In this document: positions 8,541 to 17,827 of the stretch, one piece after another | How the letters are laid out: each line of letters begins with the position of its first letter | Position numbering within the stretch: the first letter of the stretch is position 1 | Source of the DNA: an uncultured Pelagibacteraceae bacterium | GTDB taxonomy: Bacteria; Pseudomonadota; Alphaproteobacteria; Pelagibacterales; Pelagibacteraceae | DNA: 64,000 bases | NCBI GenBank assembly: GCA_902623495.1 | Contig: CACNTW010000002.1 | Coordinates: 124,001 to 188,000 of the forward strand | Direction: 5' to 3' | The notes under the pieces: generated by a model | What the model saw: the letters and a program-made list of their open reading frames with translations, nothing else | Told to the model about the DNA's origin: nothing | Databases searched by the model: none | Translations under genes and position numbers: made by a program

Positions 8541-9196
8541 TATCTCTCACCAAATATACTAGAGCCTATTCTAATATATGAGGATTCATAATCAATTGCT
8601 TTTAAATAATCAGAGGACATTCCCATGCTTAATTCATCTAATTTATATTTTTTTTTTAAAAATTTCATTTTATTAAAATAAATTTCGCTTTTTTGATCTA
8701 TAGGAGGTATACACATTAAACCGATAATATTAAGATCAAGTTCTACACAAAATCTATAAAAGTCTTCCAATTCATTCTCATTTATTCCAGACTTTTGTTT
8801 TTCTTCACCAATATTAACTTGGATAAACAACTTAACTTTATGATTTTGCTCTTTTTGCAGAGATGAAATTTTTTTTGCCAGTTTTTCATTATCAAGTGAG
8901 TGTATGTAGTCAAATAACTTTACAGCAAACTTAGCTTTATTTGTTTGAAGTTTTCCGATTAAATGAAGTTTTAGATTGTTTCTCTTTTGTTTTATTTCAG
9001 TCCATTTTTCTAAGGCTTCTTGAACTTTATTTTCTCCGTAGTGGACATGTCCATGATTAATTAAAGGTATAATATGATTTAAATCAAACGTTTTTGAGAC
9101 TGCAATGATTATAGGATTATATGTAATAGAATTTTCATCTACTTTTTGCTTAACTTTAGATTGTATGTTAATTAAATTTTTCACAGTTTCATGCAT
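8537..9196 (-). CDS. YggS/PLPBP family pyridoxal-phosphate homeostasis protein
   Basis: This PLP-binding protein is involved in vitamin B6 and amino-acid homeostasis and lacks known catalytic activity. The 219-aa protein has the PLP-binding Lys in IAVSKTF (about Lys35), HYGENKVQEAL (about 72-82), a barrel strand around FIQVNIGEEKQKSG, and the C-terminal MGMSSDY and IRIGSSIFG phosphate-binding motifs. The ATG lies within the six-base palindrome ATGCAT that also contains the start of the divergent ThiE-like gene. No room remains for a conventional shared promoter between them. Confidence 0.93.
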   Translation of the reverse strand: MHETVKNLINIQSKVKQKVDENSITYNPIIIAVSKTFDLNHIIPLINHGHVHYGENKVQEALEKWTEIKQKRNNLKLHLIGKLQTNKAKFAVKLFDYIHSLDNEKLAKKISSLQKEQNHKVKLFIQVNIGEEKQKSGINENELEDFYRFCVELDLNIIGLMCIPPIDQKSEIYFNKMKFLKKKYKLDELSMGMSSDYLKAIDYESSYIRIGSSIFGERY

Positions 9197-9748
9197 AATG
9201 TAATTCTAAAAAAATACTATTTTATAAATAAGTTCAATATCAATAATATTGATAAATTAGAAAAGAATACAATAATTATTTATAGAAATTATAAAGAAAA
9301 AAAAGTTACTAATGACGTTATTAAATTAAAAAACTATTGCAAAATTAAAGGGATAAAACTTTATATTTCAAATAATATTAAACTTGCAATGAAAATGGAT
9401 ATTGCTGGTGCTTATATTCCTTCATTTAACAAAGACTTCAGGCATTTAAGCTTTACGTTTAAAAAAAATTTTAAAATAATTGGATCTGCACACAATATAA
9501 AAGAGATAAGATTAAAAGAAAATCAATGTGTTGAACATATATTTATATCATCATTATTTAAGAATAATAAAAATTATCTAGGTTTTAATAAGTTTAATAA
9601 TTTAAAAAAACTAACTAAAAAAAAAATAATTGCATTGGGTGGTGTTTCAAAATCAAACTTGAAACAAGTTAAACTATTAAATTGTAGTGGATTTAGTGGT
9701 ATTAGTTATTTTGAGAAAAAAAAAGGCCCTATTTCTAGGGCCTTTTAA
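9191..9748 (+). CDS. ThiE/TenI-like thiamine phosphate synthase family protein
   Basis: This 185-aa protein resembles the TMP-TENI barrel family. The signature is the C-terminal IALGGVSKSNLKQ (about 148-160), followed by a GFSGISYF strand. Thiamine phosphate synthase joins the pyrimidine and thiazole moieties, but short divergent alphaproteobacterial members are not proven to do so, and SAR11 strains are known for incomplete thiamine synthesis. Function is therefore uncertain. Its start overlaps the YggS start, and its last codons form half of the intrinsic terminator at 9721-9746. Confidence 0.65.
   Translation: MHNVILKKYYFINKFNINNIDKLEKNTIIIYRNYKEKKVTNDVIKLKNYCKIKGIKLYISNNIKLAMKMDIAGAYIPSFNKDFRHLSFTFKKNFKIIGSAHNIKEIRLKENQCVEHIFISSLFKNNKNYLGFNKFNNLKKLTKKKIIALGGVSKSNLKQVKLLNCSGFSGISYFEKKKGPISRAF
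9721..9746. terminator. Bidirectional intrinsic terminator
   Basis: A perfect 10-base inverted repeat (AAAAGGCCCT, loop ATTTCT, AGGGCCTTTT). The GGCCCT/AGGGCC core is flanked by A on one side and T on the other, so it can work on both strands. It would end the ThiE-like transcript (+) and the porin transcript (-). It overlaps the last codons of the ThiE-like gene. Confidence 0.85.
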
Positions 9749-9766
9749 ATGTTCTATACAATCAAC

Positions 9767-10711
9767 TTAGAATGCAAAACCTAGAGAAACATTGTACGCT
9801 TCTCTGTCGTTTGTACCTACGTTGTTAATGTTATCAACTTGGTGCATAGATAATGACATGCTTAGTGATCCCATTGTGTAAGATACAGAAACTGCAGATG
9901 CTTCCTGATCTGGAGAAGTACCATCAACTTCTGTTATATGAGAACCATAAGAAACAGCTAAGTCATCATTTACTTGGTAACTGATACCTACACCTGTTGT
10001 CTCGTAATCATTTCCTGACTCATTATCTTTTTCAGACATTTGAATACCAACAGTAACTTGACCGATTGCGTATTTTGCAAACATTGTGCTCTCATCACTT
10101 TTAGTGTTTGTTGTTTGCTCAACATCACCTTGTCCATAACCAAGAGTTAGACCTTCCACACCTGTGTAAGTTACACCGTAATCAGTGTATGATACATCAG
10201 TTACTGCGTCTGCAGCGTTTAGGTAACCAACTGTTAAGTTAAGTCCTGAGTCGTGGCTGTATTTGTAATTAAACATGTTGTTTCCAGAATGACCATTGAT
10301 CAATTGAGTTTCTGCCGAAGTTACAATATCCCATGGCTCTTCGTGAGCTGTTGGCATAACGTCATCGTTAGCACTCATGAAACCGTCACCACCGTGACCA
10401 GCAAAAGTTAACGATCCAGCATCACCTAAGTCAAATGCTAATGAATAGTTATCTACTCCACCGCCACCATCTGCAGCATCACCGTCAAGTTCTACCGAGT
10501 AAGTAACTCCAATGTCATTTACATCTCCTGAAGCAGAAAACGTAACTGAGTCACCCATCGTCCAACCTTGACCTTCAGTTTTATCTTCGTCACCTCCGTT
10601 GTACGACATAGTCGCGCTACCAGAGACAGACATTTCAGCTGCTGAAACGTGACCAGCAACTACTAGGGAACCAGCTAATGCTGTTAGCCCTACTTTTTTT
10701 AAATTGTCCAT
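9767..10711 (-). CDS. Outer-membrane porin
   Basis: This 314-aa protein has a cleavable signal peptide (hydrophobic core about 9-20, cleavage likely after SAA around 24). Alternating Gly/Ser/Asp-rich strands follow, and the chain ends in an aromatic residue (SLGFAF), the usual sorting signal of a beta-barrel porin. The role is passive passage of small solutes across the outer membrane. The gene has a strong AAGGAG ribosome site with seven-base spacing. Its G+C content and codon use are visibly richer than the neighbours, as expected for a very highly expressed gene. The terminator lies 21 bases downstream. Confidence 0.9.
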   Translation of the reverse strand: MDNLKKVGLTALAGSLVVAGHVSAAEMSVSGSATMSYNGGDEDKTEGQGWTMGDSVTFSASGDVNDIGVTYSVELDGDAADGGGGVDNYSLAFDLGDAGSLTFAGHGGDGFMSANDDVMPTAHEEPWDIVTSAETQLINGHSGNNMFNYKYSHDSGLNLTVGYLNAADAVTDVSYTDYGVTYTGVEGLTLGYGQGDVEQTTNTKSDESTMFAKYAIGQVTVGIQMSEKDNESGNDYETTGVGISYQVNDDLAVSYGSHITEVDGTSPDQEASAVSVSYTMGSLSMSLSMHQVDNINNVGTNDREAYNVSLGFAF

Positions 10712-10720
10712 ATTAAGACT

Positions 10721-10729
10721 CCTTTTTTA
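10721..10729 (-). promoter_or_regulatory. Strong ribosome binding site of the porin
   Basis: On the minus strand AAAAAAGGAGTC precedes the porin ATG by an ideal distance. Most genes in the window lack such a perfect Shine-Dalgarno, so this supports very high translation of the porin. Confidence 0.7.
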
Positions 10730-10931
10730 TGTTTAATATTAAACAGGACTTATTTACCAAAAAAATCATTAAAACTTAGCAGTTTAAGCTTTTAATTGAT
10801 AATTTTAAGTTATGTGTTGCATATTTACATCACATGTTTAATCAAAAAATTCAAGGTTTTCACATTTTTTAGTTAATATTATAAAATAATTGATAAATAC
10901 TCTAAATTAAACTTTCAGTAATATTAAAAAT

Positions 10932-11465
10932 ATGAGCTCTAAAATCTTAATTTTATTTATTTTATTTGTATTCCTTGGCAGTTGTAACTCAAACACTGAC
11001 GCTAGAAAAGTTCCACCAAATTGGAAAGATAGAGTTCAAAAAAACATAGAAGAAGGAAGAGGGTTCAGATTGATGGGTGATAAAAAGAATACTGGTGAAT
11101 TCGACTTTGCAAGTTCTAATGAACTATGGAGAGCCTCTTTAGATACTTTAGAGTTTATGCCTTTAGCTCTTGCTAACTATAGTGGTGGGATAATTGTAAC
11201 AGATTGGTACAGTGATAGTGACTCAAACAATGAGTCTGTTAAAATTTCTATAAGATTTTTAAGCAATGAAGTTAGATCAGACGCGCTTGCGGTGAAAGTT
11301 TTCTATAAAAATTGCTCTGTTCAACAAACTTGTAAAATAACTGATAGATCTAGTGTTTTATCGACTGAACTGACAAAAAAAATTCTTACTAAAGCTGCAG
11401 TTTATGAATCAGAAAATCAAGGAAAGAAAAATAAAAAGTATATAAACGAGCGATTAAAAAAATAA
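10932..11465 (+). CDS. DUF3576 family lipoprotein
   Basis: This 177-aa protein has a signal peptide and lipobox (FLGSC, Cys at about 18), so it is an exported lipoprotein. The body matches the DUF3576 pattern, with LWRASLDTLEFMPLA (about 67-81) followed by a GGIIVTDWYS motif. In alphaproteobacteria this domain of unknown function is commonly found directly upstream of leuS, as it is here with 20 bases between. An outer-membrane or assembly-related role is a guess based only on location. The 220 bases between it and the divergent porin must hold both promoters. Confidence 0.85.
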   Translation: MSSKILILFILFVFLGSCNSNTDARKVPPNWKDRVQKNIEEGRGFRLMGDKKNTGEFDFASSNELWRASLDTLEFMPLALANYSGGIIVTDWYSDSDSNNESVKISIRFLSNEVRSDALAVKVFYKNCSVQQTCKITDRSSVLSTELTKKILTKAAVYESENQGKKNKKYINERLKK

Positions 11466-11485
11466 ATATTAATTTAACTTAAATT

Positions 11486-14029
11486 GTGGATAGATATAAT
11501 TTTAAAGAAGTTGAAGAAAAATGGCAAAATAAATGGATAAACGAAGATTTTTTTCATGCCAGAATAGACAAAGATAAAAAAAAATTTTATTGCTTAGAAA
11601 TGTTTCCTTACCCATCGGGGAAAATACATATGGGTCATGTAAGGAATTATACAATAGGCGATGTACTTTCGAGATATAAATCATTAAAGGGTTTTAACGT
11701 GCTTCATCCAATGGGATGGGATGCATTTGGTATGCCTGCAGAAAATGCAGCTAGAGAAAACAAACTTGATCCGAAAGCCTGGACCAATAAAAATATAAGC
11801 ACCATGAAACATCAGCTAAAAAAATTAGGATTATCTATTGATTGGAAAAGAGAAATTTCAACTTGCTCTGAGGATTATTATAAGCACCAACAAATTTTTT
11901 TTCTCGAATTATTAGAAAAAGGTCTAGTATATAGAAAAGAAAATTATGTTAATTGGGATCCTGTAGACGAAACAGTTTTAGCTAATGAACAAGTGATAGA
12001 TGGAAAAGGATGGAGATCGGGAGCTTTAGTTGAAAGGAAAAAACTTAGTCAATGGTTCTTTAAAATTTCAGAATTTTCGCAAGATCTCCTAGATGGTTTA
12101 GAAAAATTAGATTCCTGGCCCAATAAAGTTAAAACTATGCAAAAAAATTGGATTGGAAAATCTTATGGTTGTGAAATTGATTTTGAAGTTGAGGGAGATT
12201 TACCTATAGACAAAATTACATGTTTTACAACTAGACCCGATACACTATTTGGATTTTCATTTTTAGCACTTTCTGTAGATCATGAAATTTCAAAGTTTTA
12301 TGAAAATGATAATGAATTTAAAGTGTTTAAAAGTGAGTGTTCAAAAACTGGAACAACTGAAGAAGCCATTGCCGTAGGTGAAAAAATAGGTTTTAAAACA
12401 AATTTATTTGCAAAAAATCCTTTAAAACCAGACGAAAAAGTGCCGGTTTATTTTGCTAATTTCGTTTTAATGGATTATGGTTTTGGAGCTGTTTTTGGAT
12501 GTCCTGCACATGATCAAAGAGATTTTGATTTCGCTAAGAAGTATAAACTAAATATTAAAACAGTTGTAAGACCTTATGATGAAAAGGAAGATTTTCAAGT
12601 TAAAGATGAGTCCTATCCAGGACCAGGTATTTTGATTAATTCAGAATTTTTAAATGGAATTGAAGCACCGATTAATTCAGTAATTGAAACAATTAAAATT
12701 TTGGAGGAGAGAAAATTAGGAAAACAAAAGATTAATTACAGATTGAAAGACTGGGGAGTCTCGAGACAAAGATATTGGGGATGTCCAATACCAGTTGCTT
12801 ATGACAAAAATGGTAAAGTTTATCCAATACCTAAAAAATTTTTACCGGTTAAACTTCCACAAAATATAGATTTAAATGTAAAAGGAAATCCATTGGACAG
12901 CCAAAATGATTGGAAAAAAATAGTTTTAGAAGGGAAAGAACTCACTAGAGAAACAGATACACTAGACACATTCGTATGCTCTTCATGGTATTATCTAAGA
13001 TTTTGCTCTCCCAATGAAAAGAGTTATGGTTTCGATAAAGAGGATATAGATTATTGGATGCCAGTAGATCAATATATTGGTGGGGTTGAGCATGCAATTC
13101 TACACTTGCTTTATTCCAGATTTTTTATGAGAGCGATTAACTACAATAACAAAAATTTTAAAATAACTGAACCATTTGAAAGTTTATTTACTCAAGGAAT
13201 GGTTTGTCATGAAACTTATAAGGATAATAAAAATAACTGGTTAAGCCCTGATGAAGTTGAAAAAATAAATAATAAATTTGTAAAAAAGAACAATCATGAG
13301 GAAATTATTAAAGTTGGGCCCTCTGAGTCAATGTCCAAGTCAAAAAAAAATGTAGTAGATCCTGAATTCATTATTGAAAATTATGGTGCAGATTCTGTAA
13401 GACTATTTATTCTTTCTGACAGCCCACCAGAAAAAGATGTCCAATGGTCAGAGCAAGGTATGATATCGTCTTATAAGTTTATCCAAAAGTTATGGATGCT
13501 ACACAATGAAATGAAGACAAAAATTTTAAAAGAAAGTAATGATTATTTTGATGAGAAGTTAGAAAAATTTACAAATCAAACAGTATCGAAGATCACAAAT
13601 AATCTTGAAAAATTTAATTACAATGTAATTATTGCCAATATGTATGAAACATATAATTTTTTGATTAATCACATTAAAAATAATAAAGATATAAATAATT
13701 TACCTGAAAATTACAAAAAACTTTTAATTTGTTTCATGCCAGTAATTCCTCATTTTGTTAACGAGTGTCTGACAGATCTTAATCTGAATAAAAATATCGA
13801 ATGGCCAGAATTTGACAAATCCAAGTTAGAAGACGAGGAAATTAACCTGGTGGTTCAAATAAACGGTAAAAAGAGAGGAATTATAAAAGTAACAAAAGAT
13901 ATCGATGAAGAAGAACTCATGAAGATGATAAAGAATGATAAAATGATTGAAAAATATTTAAATAACGCGAAAATTAAAAAGACAATTTTCGTTAAAAATA
14001 GATTGGTGAATATTTTAATAGATGAATAA
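11486..14029 (+). CDS. leuS: Leucyl-tRNA synthetase
   Basis: LeuS charges tRNA-Leu with leucine. It is a class I synthetase of 847 aa, close to the bacterial norm. The HIGH-type motif is [15 protein letters not shown] (about 41-55). The editing domain includes TTRPDTLFG (about 248-256). The KMSKS loop appears as SMSKSKK at about 615. The anticodon-binding and C-terminal domains follow. The start is GTG at 11486, which gives the expected opening [10 protein letters not shown]. The stop overlaps the next gene by eight bases. Confidence 0.98.
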   Translation: MDRYNFKEVEEKWQNKWINEDFFHARIDKDKKKFYCLEMFPYPSGKIHMGHVRNYTIGDVLSRYKSLKGFNVLHPMGWDAFGMPAENAARENKLDPKAWTNKNISTMKHQLKKLGLSIDWKREISTCSEDYYKHQQIFFLELLEKGLVYRKENYVNWDPVDETVLANEQVIDGKGWRSGALVERKKLSQWFFKISEFSQDLLDGLEKLDSWPNKVKTMQKNWIGKSYGCEIDFEVEGDLPIDKITCFTTRPDTLFGFSFLALSVDHEISKFYENDNEFKVFKSECSKTGTTEEAIAVGEKIGFKTNLFAKNPLKPDEKVPVYFANFVLMDYGFGAVFGCPAHDQRDFDFAKKYKLNIKTVVRPYDEKEDFQVKDESYPGPGILINSEFLNGIEAPINSVIETIKILEERKLGKQKINYRLKDWGVSRQRYWGCPIPVAYDKNGKVYPIPKKFLPVKLPQNIDLNVKGNPLDSQNDWKKIVLEGKELTRETDTLDTFVCSSWYYLRFCSPNEKSYGFDKEDIDYWMPVDQYIGGVEHAILHLLYSRFFMRAINYNNKNFKITEPFESLFTQGMVCHETYKDNKNNWLSPDEVEKINNKFVKKNNHEEIIKVGPSESMSKSKKNVVDPEFIIENYGADSVRLFILSDSPPEKDVQWSEQGMISSYKFIQKLWMLHNEMKTKILKESNDYFDEKLEKFTNQTVSKITNNLEKFNYNVIIANMYETYNFLINHIKNNKDINNLPENYKKLLICFMPVIPHFVNECLTDLNLNKNIEWPEFDKSKLEDEEINLVVQINGKKRGIIKVTKDIDEEELMKMIKNDKMIEKYLNNAKIKKTIFVKNRLVNILIDE

Positions 14030-14474
14030 AATTATATTAGCTTTTTTTTCTATAGTATTTATTTATAGCTGCTCATATGAGCCAATTTTTCTGAACAAAA
14101 ATATAAATTTTAATTTTAAAGAAGTTAACTTTGAAGGAAATTCAGGGGTGAATAATATTATTAAAAACAATCTTTTGAGTAGAGCTAATGGTGATGTCGA
14201 GTATAGTATATTTTTTAAATCAGATAAAAAAAAAATAATAATTTCTTCAGATGCAAAAGGAGATCCTTCTATTTATAAAATTGAAATAAATTTAGAATAT
14301 GAAACCAAAAAAGATGGAAATTTAATCTTTAAAAATAATTTAAAAAAACAAGTAACATATAATAACATTGATGATAAATTTGAATTAAGTAAATACGAAG
14401 AAAACATAATTACAACAATTGCAAATAATTTAAGCGAAGAAATAATGCTTTCAATAATTTCAATAGATAAATGA
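14022..14474 (+). CDS. LptE-like LPS assembly lipoprotein
   Basis: This 150-aa protein has a signal peptide and lipobox (IYSC, Cys at about 17). A SYEPIF segment follows, which is typical of alphaproteobacterial LptE, the lipoprotein plug of the LptD outer-membrane LPS translocon. Sequence conservation in this family is low. The assignment rests mainly on size, the lipobox and position between leuS and holA, which is the conserved alphaproteobacterial arrangement. It overlaps both neighbours. Confidence 0.75.
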   Translation: MNKIILAFFSIVFIYSCSYEPIFLNKNINFNFKEVNFEGNSGVNNIIKNNLLSRANGDVEYSIFFKSDKKKIIISSDAKGDPSIYKIEINLEYETKKDGNLIFKNNLKKQVTYNNIDDKFELSKYEENIITTIANNLSEEIMLSIISIDK

Positions 14475-15445
14475 TAATAAAAAATTTTGAATTAAATGAG
14501 GAAAAAACTTCAAAATTTAATATTTTTTTATTTTATGGAAAAAATGAGGGATTTCAAAATGAGATAATTAATAATTATTTTTTAAAAAAACATAACGGCG
14601 AGATTTATAAATATGATGAACCACAATTTATCGAAAATATAGATACAATCATCTCTGAATTGTTAAATAAATCTCTATTTGAGGATCAGAAAATTTTCAT
14701 TATTTCAAGAGTAAGCAATAAAATGTCTGAATATATTGAAATAATTGAGGAAAAAAAATTAACCGAATGTAAAATGATTTTTAAATCTAGTATTCTAGAA
14801 AAGAAATCAAAACTGAGAAGTTTATTTGAGAAAAGTAAAAATTTAGCTGTAATTCCTTTTTATGAGGATAACTCGAATAGCTTAATTACGATACTAGTTA
14901 AATTATTAAAAGAGAAAGACATAAAATTATCAAGAGAGTCCATAAACTTACTAGTTGATAGAGCAAGCGGAGATAGAGAAAATCTTCTAAAAGAGCTAGA
15001 CAAAATACATAGTTATTCACTTACCAATAAAAATATTGATTTTAACACTGTAGATAAATTAAGTAATTTAGCAGAAAATTATGGAATAGATCAGCTTGTG
15101 GAAAGTTATCTATCTAGAAATAAAAGGAAACTTAGCAAGATATTAAATGAAAATAATTTTTCTGACGAAGATTGTATATTACTTTTGAGGGTGATATTAA
15201 ACAAATCAAAGAGATTATTAGGTATTATCAAAAAAAAATCTTTAAATCAGAACATAGAAGAGGTAATTGCTAGTACTAAACCACCTATATTTTGGAAGGA
15301 AAAAGAAAGTATAAAAAAACAAGTAAAAATTTGGAAAGAAGAAGACTTAAAGGACAAAATTTATCAAATTAATGAAATTGAAGTATTAATTAAAAGTAAT
15401 TCTAAAAATTCGTTAAATATAATTTCTGATTTTATTCTTAATTAA
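14471..15445 (+). CDS. holA: DNA polymerase III delta subunit HolA
   Basis: HolA is the clamp-loader delta subunit that opens the sliding clamp. The 324-aa protein fits the family's length and fold. It has an N-terminal AAA+-like region starting with FLFYGKNEG (about 19-27), a middle stretch RASGDRENLLKELDKIHSY (about 168-186) that is the recognisable delta signature, and a helical C-terminal collar domain. It overlaps the LptE-like gene by four bases and meets parB tail to tail. Confidence 0.88.
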   Translation: MIIKNFELNEEKTSKFNIFLFYGKNEGFQNEIINNYFLKKHNGEIYKYDEPQFIENIDTIISELLNKSLFEDQKIFIISRVSNKMSEYIEIIEEKKLTECKMIFKSSILEKKSKLRSLFEKSKNLAVIPFYEDNSNSLITILVKLLKEKDIKLSRESINLLVDRASGDRENLLKELDKIHSYSLTNKNIDFNTVDKLSNLAENYGIDQLVESYLSRNKRKLSKILNENNFSDEDCILLLRVILNKSKRLLGIIKKKSLNQNIEEVIASTKPPIFWKEKESIKKQVKIWKEEDLKDKIYQINEIEVLIKSNSKNSLNIISDFILN

Positions 15446-16293
15446 TAATTATTTTTTATAACGCTTATTAACCTATCAAGTTGGTCAAACCCTTTATATT
15501 CAATTGTTAAATTACCAGAATTATTTTTTTTATTATTTAACGACACCTTCATACCAATTTTTTCAGATAGGCTTTCTTCAGTGGCAATTATATTTGGATC
15601 TTTATTTCTATTGTTTTTTTTATTTCCAACTTTTAAGAGTCTAACCAAATTTTCAGTTTGTCTAACTGATAATTTTTTTTTTAAAATTTTCTCTCCAATT
15701 AAAAGAGCATTTTCCATACCAACTAAAATTTTAGCATGACCATGAGAAATCTTCTCTAGTCTTATCATATCAATTAGTCTCTCAGGAAGACTTAATAAAC
15801 GTAACGAATTAGAAATATGTGATCTACTTTTTCCTATAAACTGTGAAACTCTTTCTTGATCATATCCAAATTTATCAATCAAATTTTTATAACTTTCAGC
15901 TTCCTCGATTGCGTTAAGATCTTTTCTTTGCACATTTTCGATAATAGCCAATTCCAATGATTTTAAATTGTCAGCTTCTATGATCACAACTGGAACCTCA
16001 TGAAGACCCGCTGACTGAGCAGCTTGCCATCTTCTTTCACCTGCTATCAATTCATATTTATCATTTTGATCATGTGATTTTCTAACTATTAAAGGCTGAA
16101 TTATTCCCCTCTCTTTTATAGAATTTGTTAATTCATCTAAAGCGGTTTTTTCAAAAAACTTTCTTGGCTGATTTTTGTTTGGAATAATTGAACTAACAGA
16201 AATTTTATCGTTTGAGGTTTTAATATTACTATCGCCAATCAATGAAGAGAGGCCTCTTCCTAAGCCTTTCTTATTTTTAAAAGGATTTATCAT
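15442..16293 (-). CDS. parB: Chromosome partitioning protein ParB
   Basis: ParB is the CTP-dependent clamp that loads at parS and spreads over the origin region. The 283-aa protein starts with the conserved basic KKGLGRGLSSLIG segment (about 8-20). It contains the CTP-binding GERRWQAA box (about 86-93), an ENVQRKDLN helix (about 118-126), the HTH region around SRSHISNSLRLL (about 149-160) and a C-terminal dimer domain. It overlaps parA by four bases. Two parS-like sites lie 1.5-1.9 kb away in rsmG and mnmG. Confidence 0.96.
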   Translation of the reverse strand: MINPFKNKKGLGRGLSSLIGDSNIKTSNDKISVSSIIPNKNQPRKFFEKTALDELTNSIKERGIIQPLIVRKSHDQNDKYELIAGERRWQAAQSAGLHEVPVVIIEADNLKSLELAIIENVQRKDLNAIEEAESYKNLIDKFGYDQERVSQFIGKSRSHISNSLRLLSLPERLIDMIRLEKISHGHAKILVGMENALLIGEKILKKKLSVRQTENLVRLLKVGNKKNNRNKDPNIIATEESLSEKIGMKVSLNNKKNNSGNLTIEYKGFDQLDRLISVIKNNY

Positions 16294-17090
16294 GCGGCAC
16301 TCTCCACTTGTTTATCTTGTTCTAAAAATTCTTCAGTGAATTTAAAATAGGCTTTGCTTCCTGGGCAGATTTTATCATATAAAAGTACTGGTATTCCATG
16401 AGAAGGAGCTTCTGAAAGTCTAACATTTCTTGGAACTGCAGTAGAGTAAACTTTCTCTTTAAAATAATTTCTTGCTTCTATCTCGACCTGACCTGAAAGT
16501 TTATTTCTTTTGTCAAACATCGTCAAAAGAATTCCCCTTATCTCAAGGGTGGGATTTAAATTTGATTTTATTCTCTCAATTGTTTTCATTAGTTGTGTAA
16601 GACCCTCCAGGGCAAAGAATTCGGTCTGAAGCGGTACTACTAATGCATCTGAGGCTACTAGAGCCATAATTGTGAGTAAGCTCAATGAAGGAGGGCAGTC
16701 AATTAGTATATAATCATATAATGCTTCAGAATCATTTAAAATAGCGGTTAATTCATCCTTCAATTTAAAGGCTCTTCGACTATCACCAGCCGTTTCGACT
16801 TCTAAACCTGATAAATCTACGTTAGAAGTAATCATATAGAGATTATGGAATTTGGTTTGTAGTATAACATCTGAAATTTTCTTGTTTCCGTTAAGCACAC
16901 TATAAATTGTTAAATCTGAACTTGTTGTGTTCGACAGTCCAAGACCTGTTGTTGCGTTACCTTGAGGATCTAAATCTATCACCAGAATTTTTTTACCTTT
17001 CATTGACAATCCGGCAGCTAAATTTATGACAGTAGTTGTCTTACCTACTCCACCTTTTTGATTTATGATAGAAATAATTTTCTTATCCAT
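16290..17090 (-). CDS. parA: Chromosome partitioning ATPase ParA (Soj)
   Basis: ParA is the Walker-type ATPase that drives segregation of ParB-parS complexes on the nucleoid. The 266-aa protein has the deviant Walker A KGGVGKTT (about 12-19) and a Walker B-like DYILIDCPPSL (about 121-131). It lacks an N-terminal HTH extension, so it is the chromosomal type. It is translationally coupled to parB. The 83 bases upstream, before the rsmG stop, are A+T-rich and could carry a promoter. Confidence 0.97.
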   Translation of the reverse strand: MDKKIISIINQKGGVGKTTTVINLAAGLSMKGKKILVIDLDPQGNATTGLGLSNTTSSDLTIYSVLNGNKKISDVILQTKFHNLYMITSNVDLSGLEVETAGDSRRAFKLKDELTAILNDSEALYDYILIDCPPSLSLLTIMALVASDALVVPLQTEFFALEGLTQLMKTIERIKSNLNPTLEIRGILLTMFDKRNKLSGQVEIEARNYFKEKVYSTAVPRNVRLSEAPSHGIPVLLYDKICPGSKAYFKFTEEFLEQDKQVESAA

Positions 17091-17173
17091 TTTTTTATTT
17101 ATTTAAAAATCCTATATTAAAAATTTCATGTTTTAAAAAATTTATTAGAAGGAAAAAAAAATTAATTAGAAAA

Positions 17174-17827
17174 TTATTTTTCATTTGCATTAATTTTCCT
17201 CAAATTAGAAATTTTTATAATGAAAGATCCCTCACTTGTTAAACTTTTTTTCTCTTCATAGTCAAATTTCCAAAACCTATGTGCGTCTTCTAAAATTTTT
17301 TTTCCACTTTTTCCTAAAAATGTAATTATATATTTATAATTTTTAAAATTTTTTTGAGCTATTTGGAAAATAATTGGTAAAGGTTTGAAGGCTCGTGAAA
17401 TGATCACGTCTGTAGATAAATTTTTCTCATCAAATATATTTTTACATCGGATTTCAGAGTTCAAATTAAATTTTTTTGACATTTCTTTTAAAAAATTACT
17501 TTTATGATAACTTTTTTCGTAGAAAATAAGCTTAAATAAAGGTTTTTTTGATTTCATTAGAATTCCTAAAACTATACCAGGTAGTCCGGCCCCGGACCCT
17601 AAATCAGTGCAAGTTTTAATATCGTTTTTATCAATAAAATCAATTGTTTGTGCACTATCTTCTATATGTCTTATATTTATGCACTTTTCTGTGCTCTTAC
17701 TTATAAGGTTAATGCTTTTATTTTTTGCTATAATTGATTTTGAATAATATTCTAACTCCTTAAATGTTTCACGTGAAACTTTTGAGGCTACTTCTTCACT
17801 AAATTTTATAAAATCCGAATCAATCAA
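17174..17827 (-). CDS. rsmG: 16S rRNA (guanine-N7) methyltransferase RsmG
   Basis: RsmG methylates G527 of 16S rRNA using S-adenosylmethionine. The 217-aa protein shows the SAM-binding motif [13 protein letters not shown] (about 75-87) and an earlier NLISKST segment. It belongs to the conserved mnmE-mnmG-rsmG-parA-parB order and overlaps mnmG by four bases. A parS-like palindrome (17765-17780) is embedded in the codons near residues 16-21, encoding KVSRETF. Confidence 0.95.
   Translation of the reverse strand: MIDSDFIKFSEEVASKVSRETFKELEYYSKSIIAKNKSINLISKSTEKCINIRHIEDSAQTIDFIDKNDIKTCTDLGSGAGLPGIVLGILMKSKKPLFKLIFYEKSYHKSNFLKEMSKKFNLNSEIRCKNIFDEKNLSTDVIISRAFKPLPIIFQIAQKNFKNYKYIITFLGKSGKKILEDAHRFWKFDYEEKKSLTSEGSFIIKISNLRKINANEK
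17765..17780. other. parS centromere site 1 (inside rsmG)
   Basis: TGTTTCACGTGAAACT matches the canonical 16-bp parS palindrome TGTTTCACGTGAAACA at 15 of 16 positions. It lies within rsmG, about 0.7 kb from parA, and is the expected loading site for ParB. In a sequence this A+T-rich, the CACGTG core with extended dyad is unlikely by chance. Confidence 0.9.
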
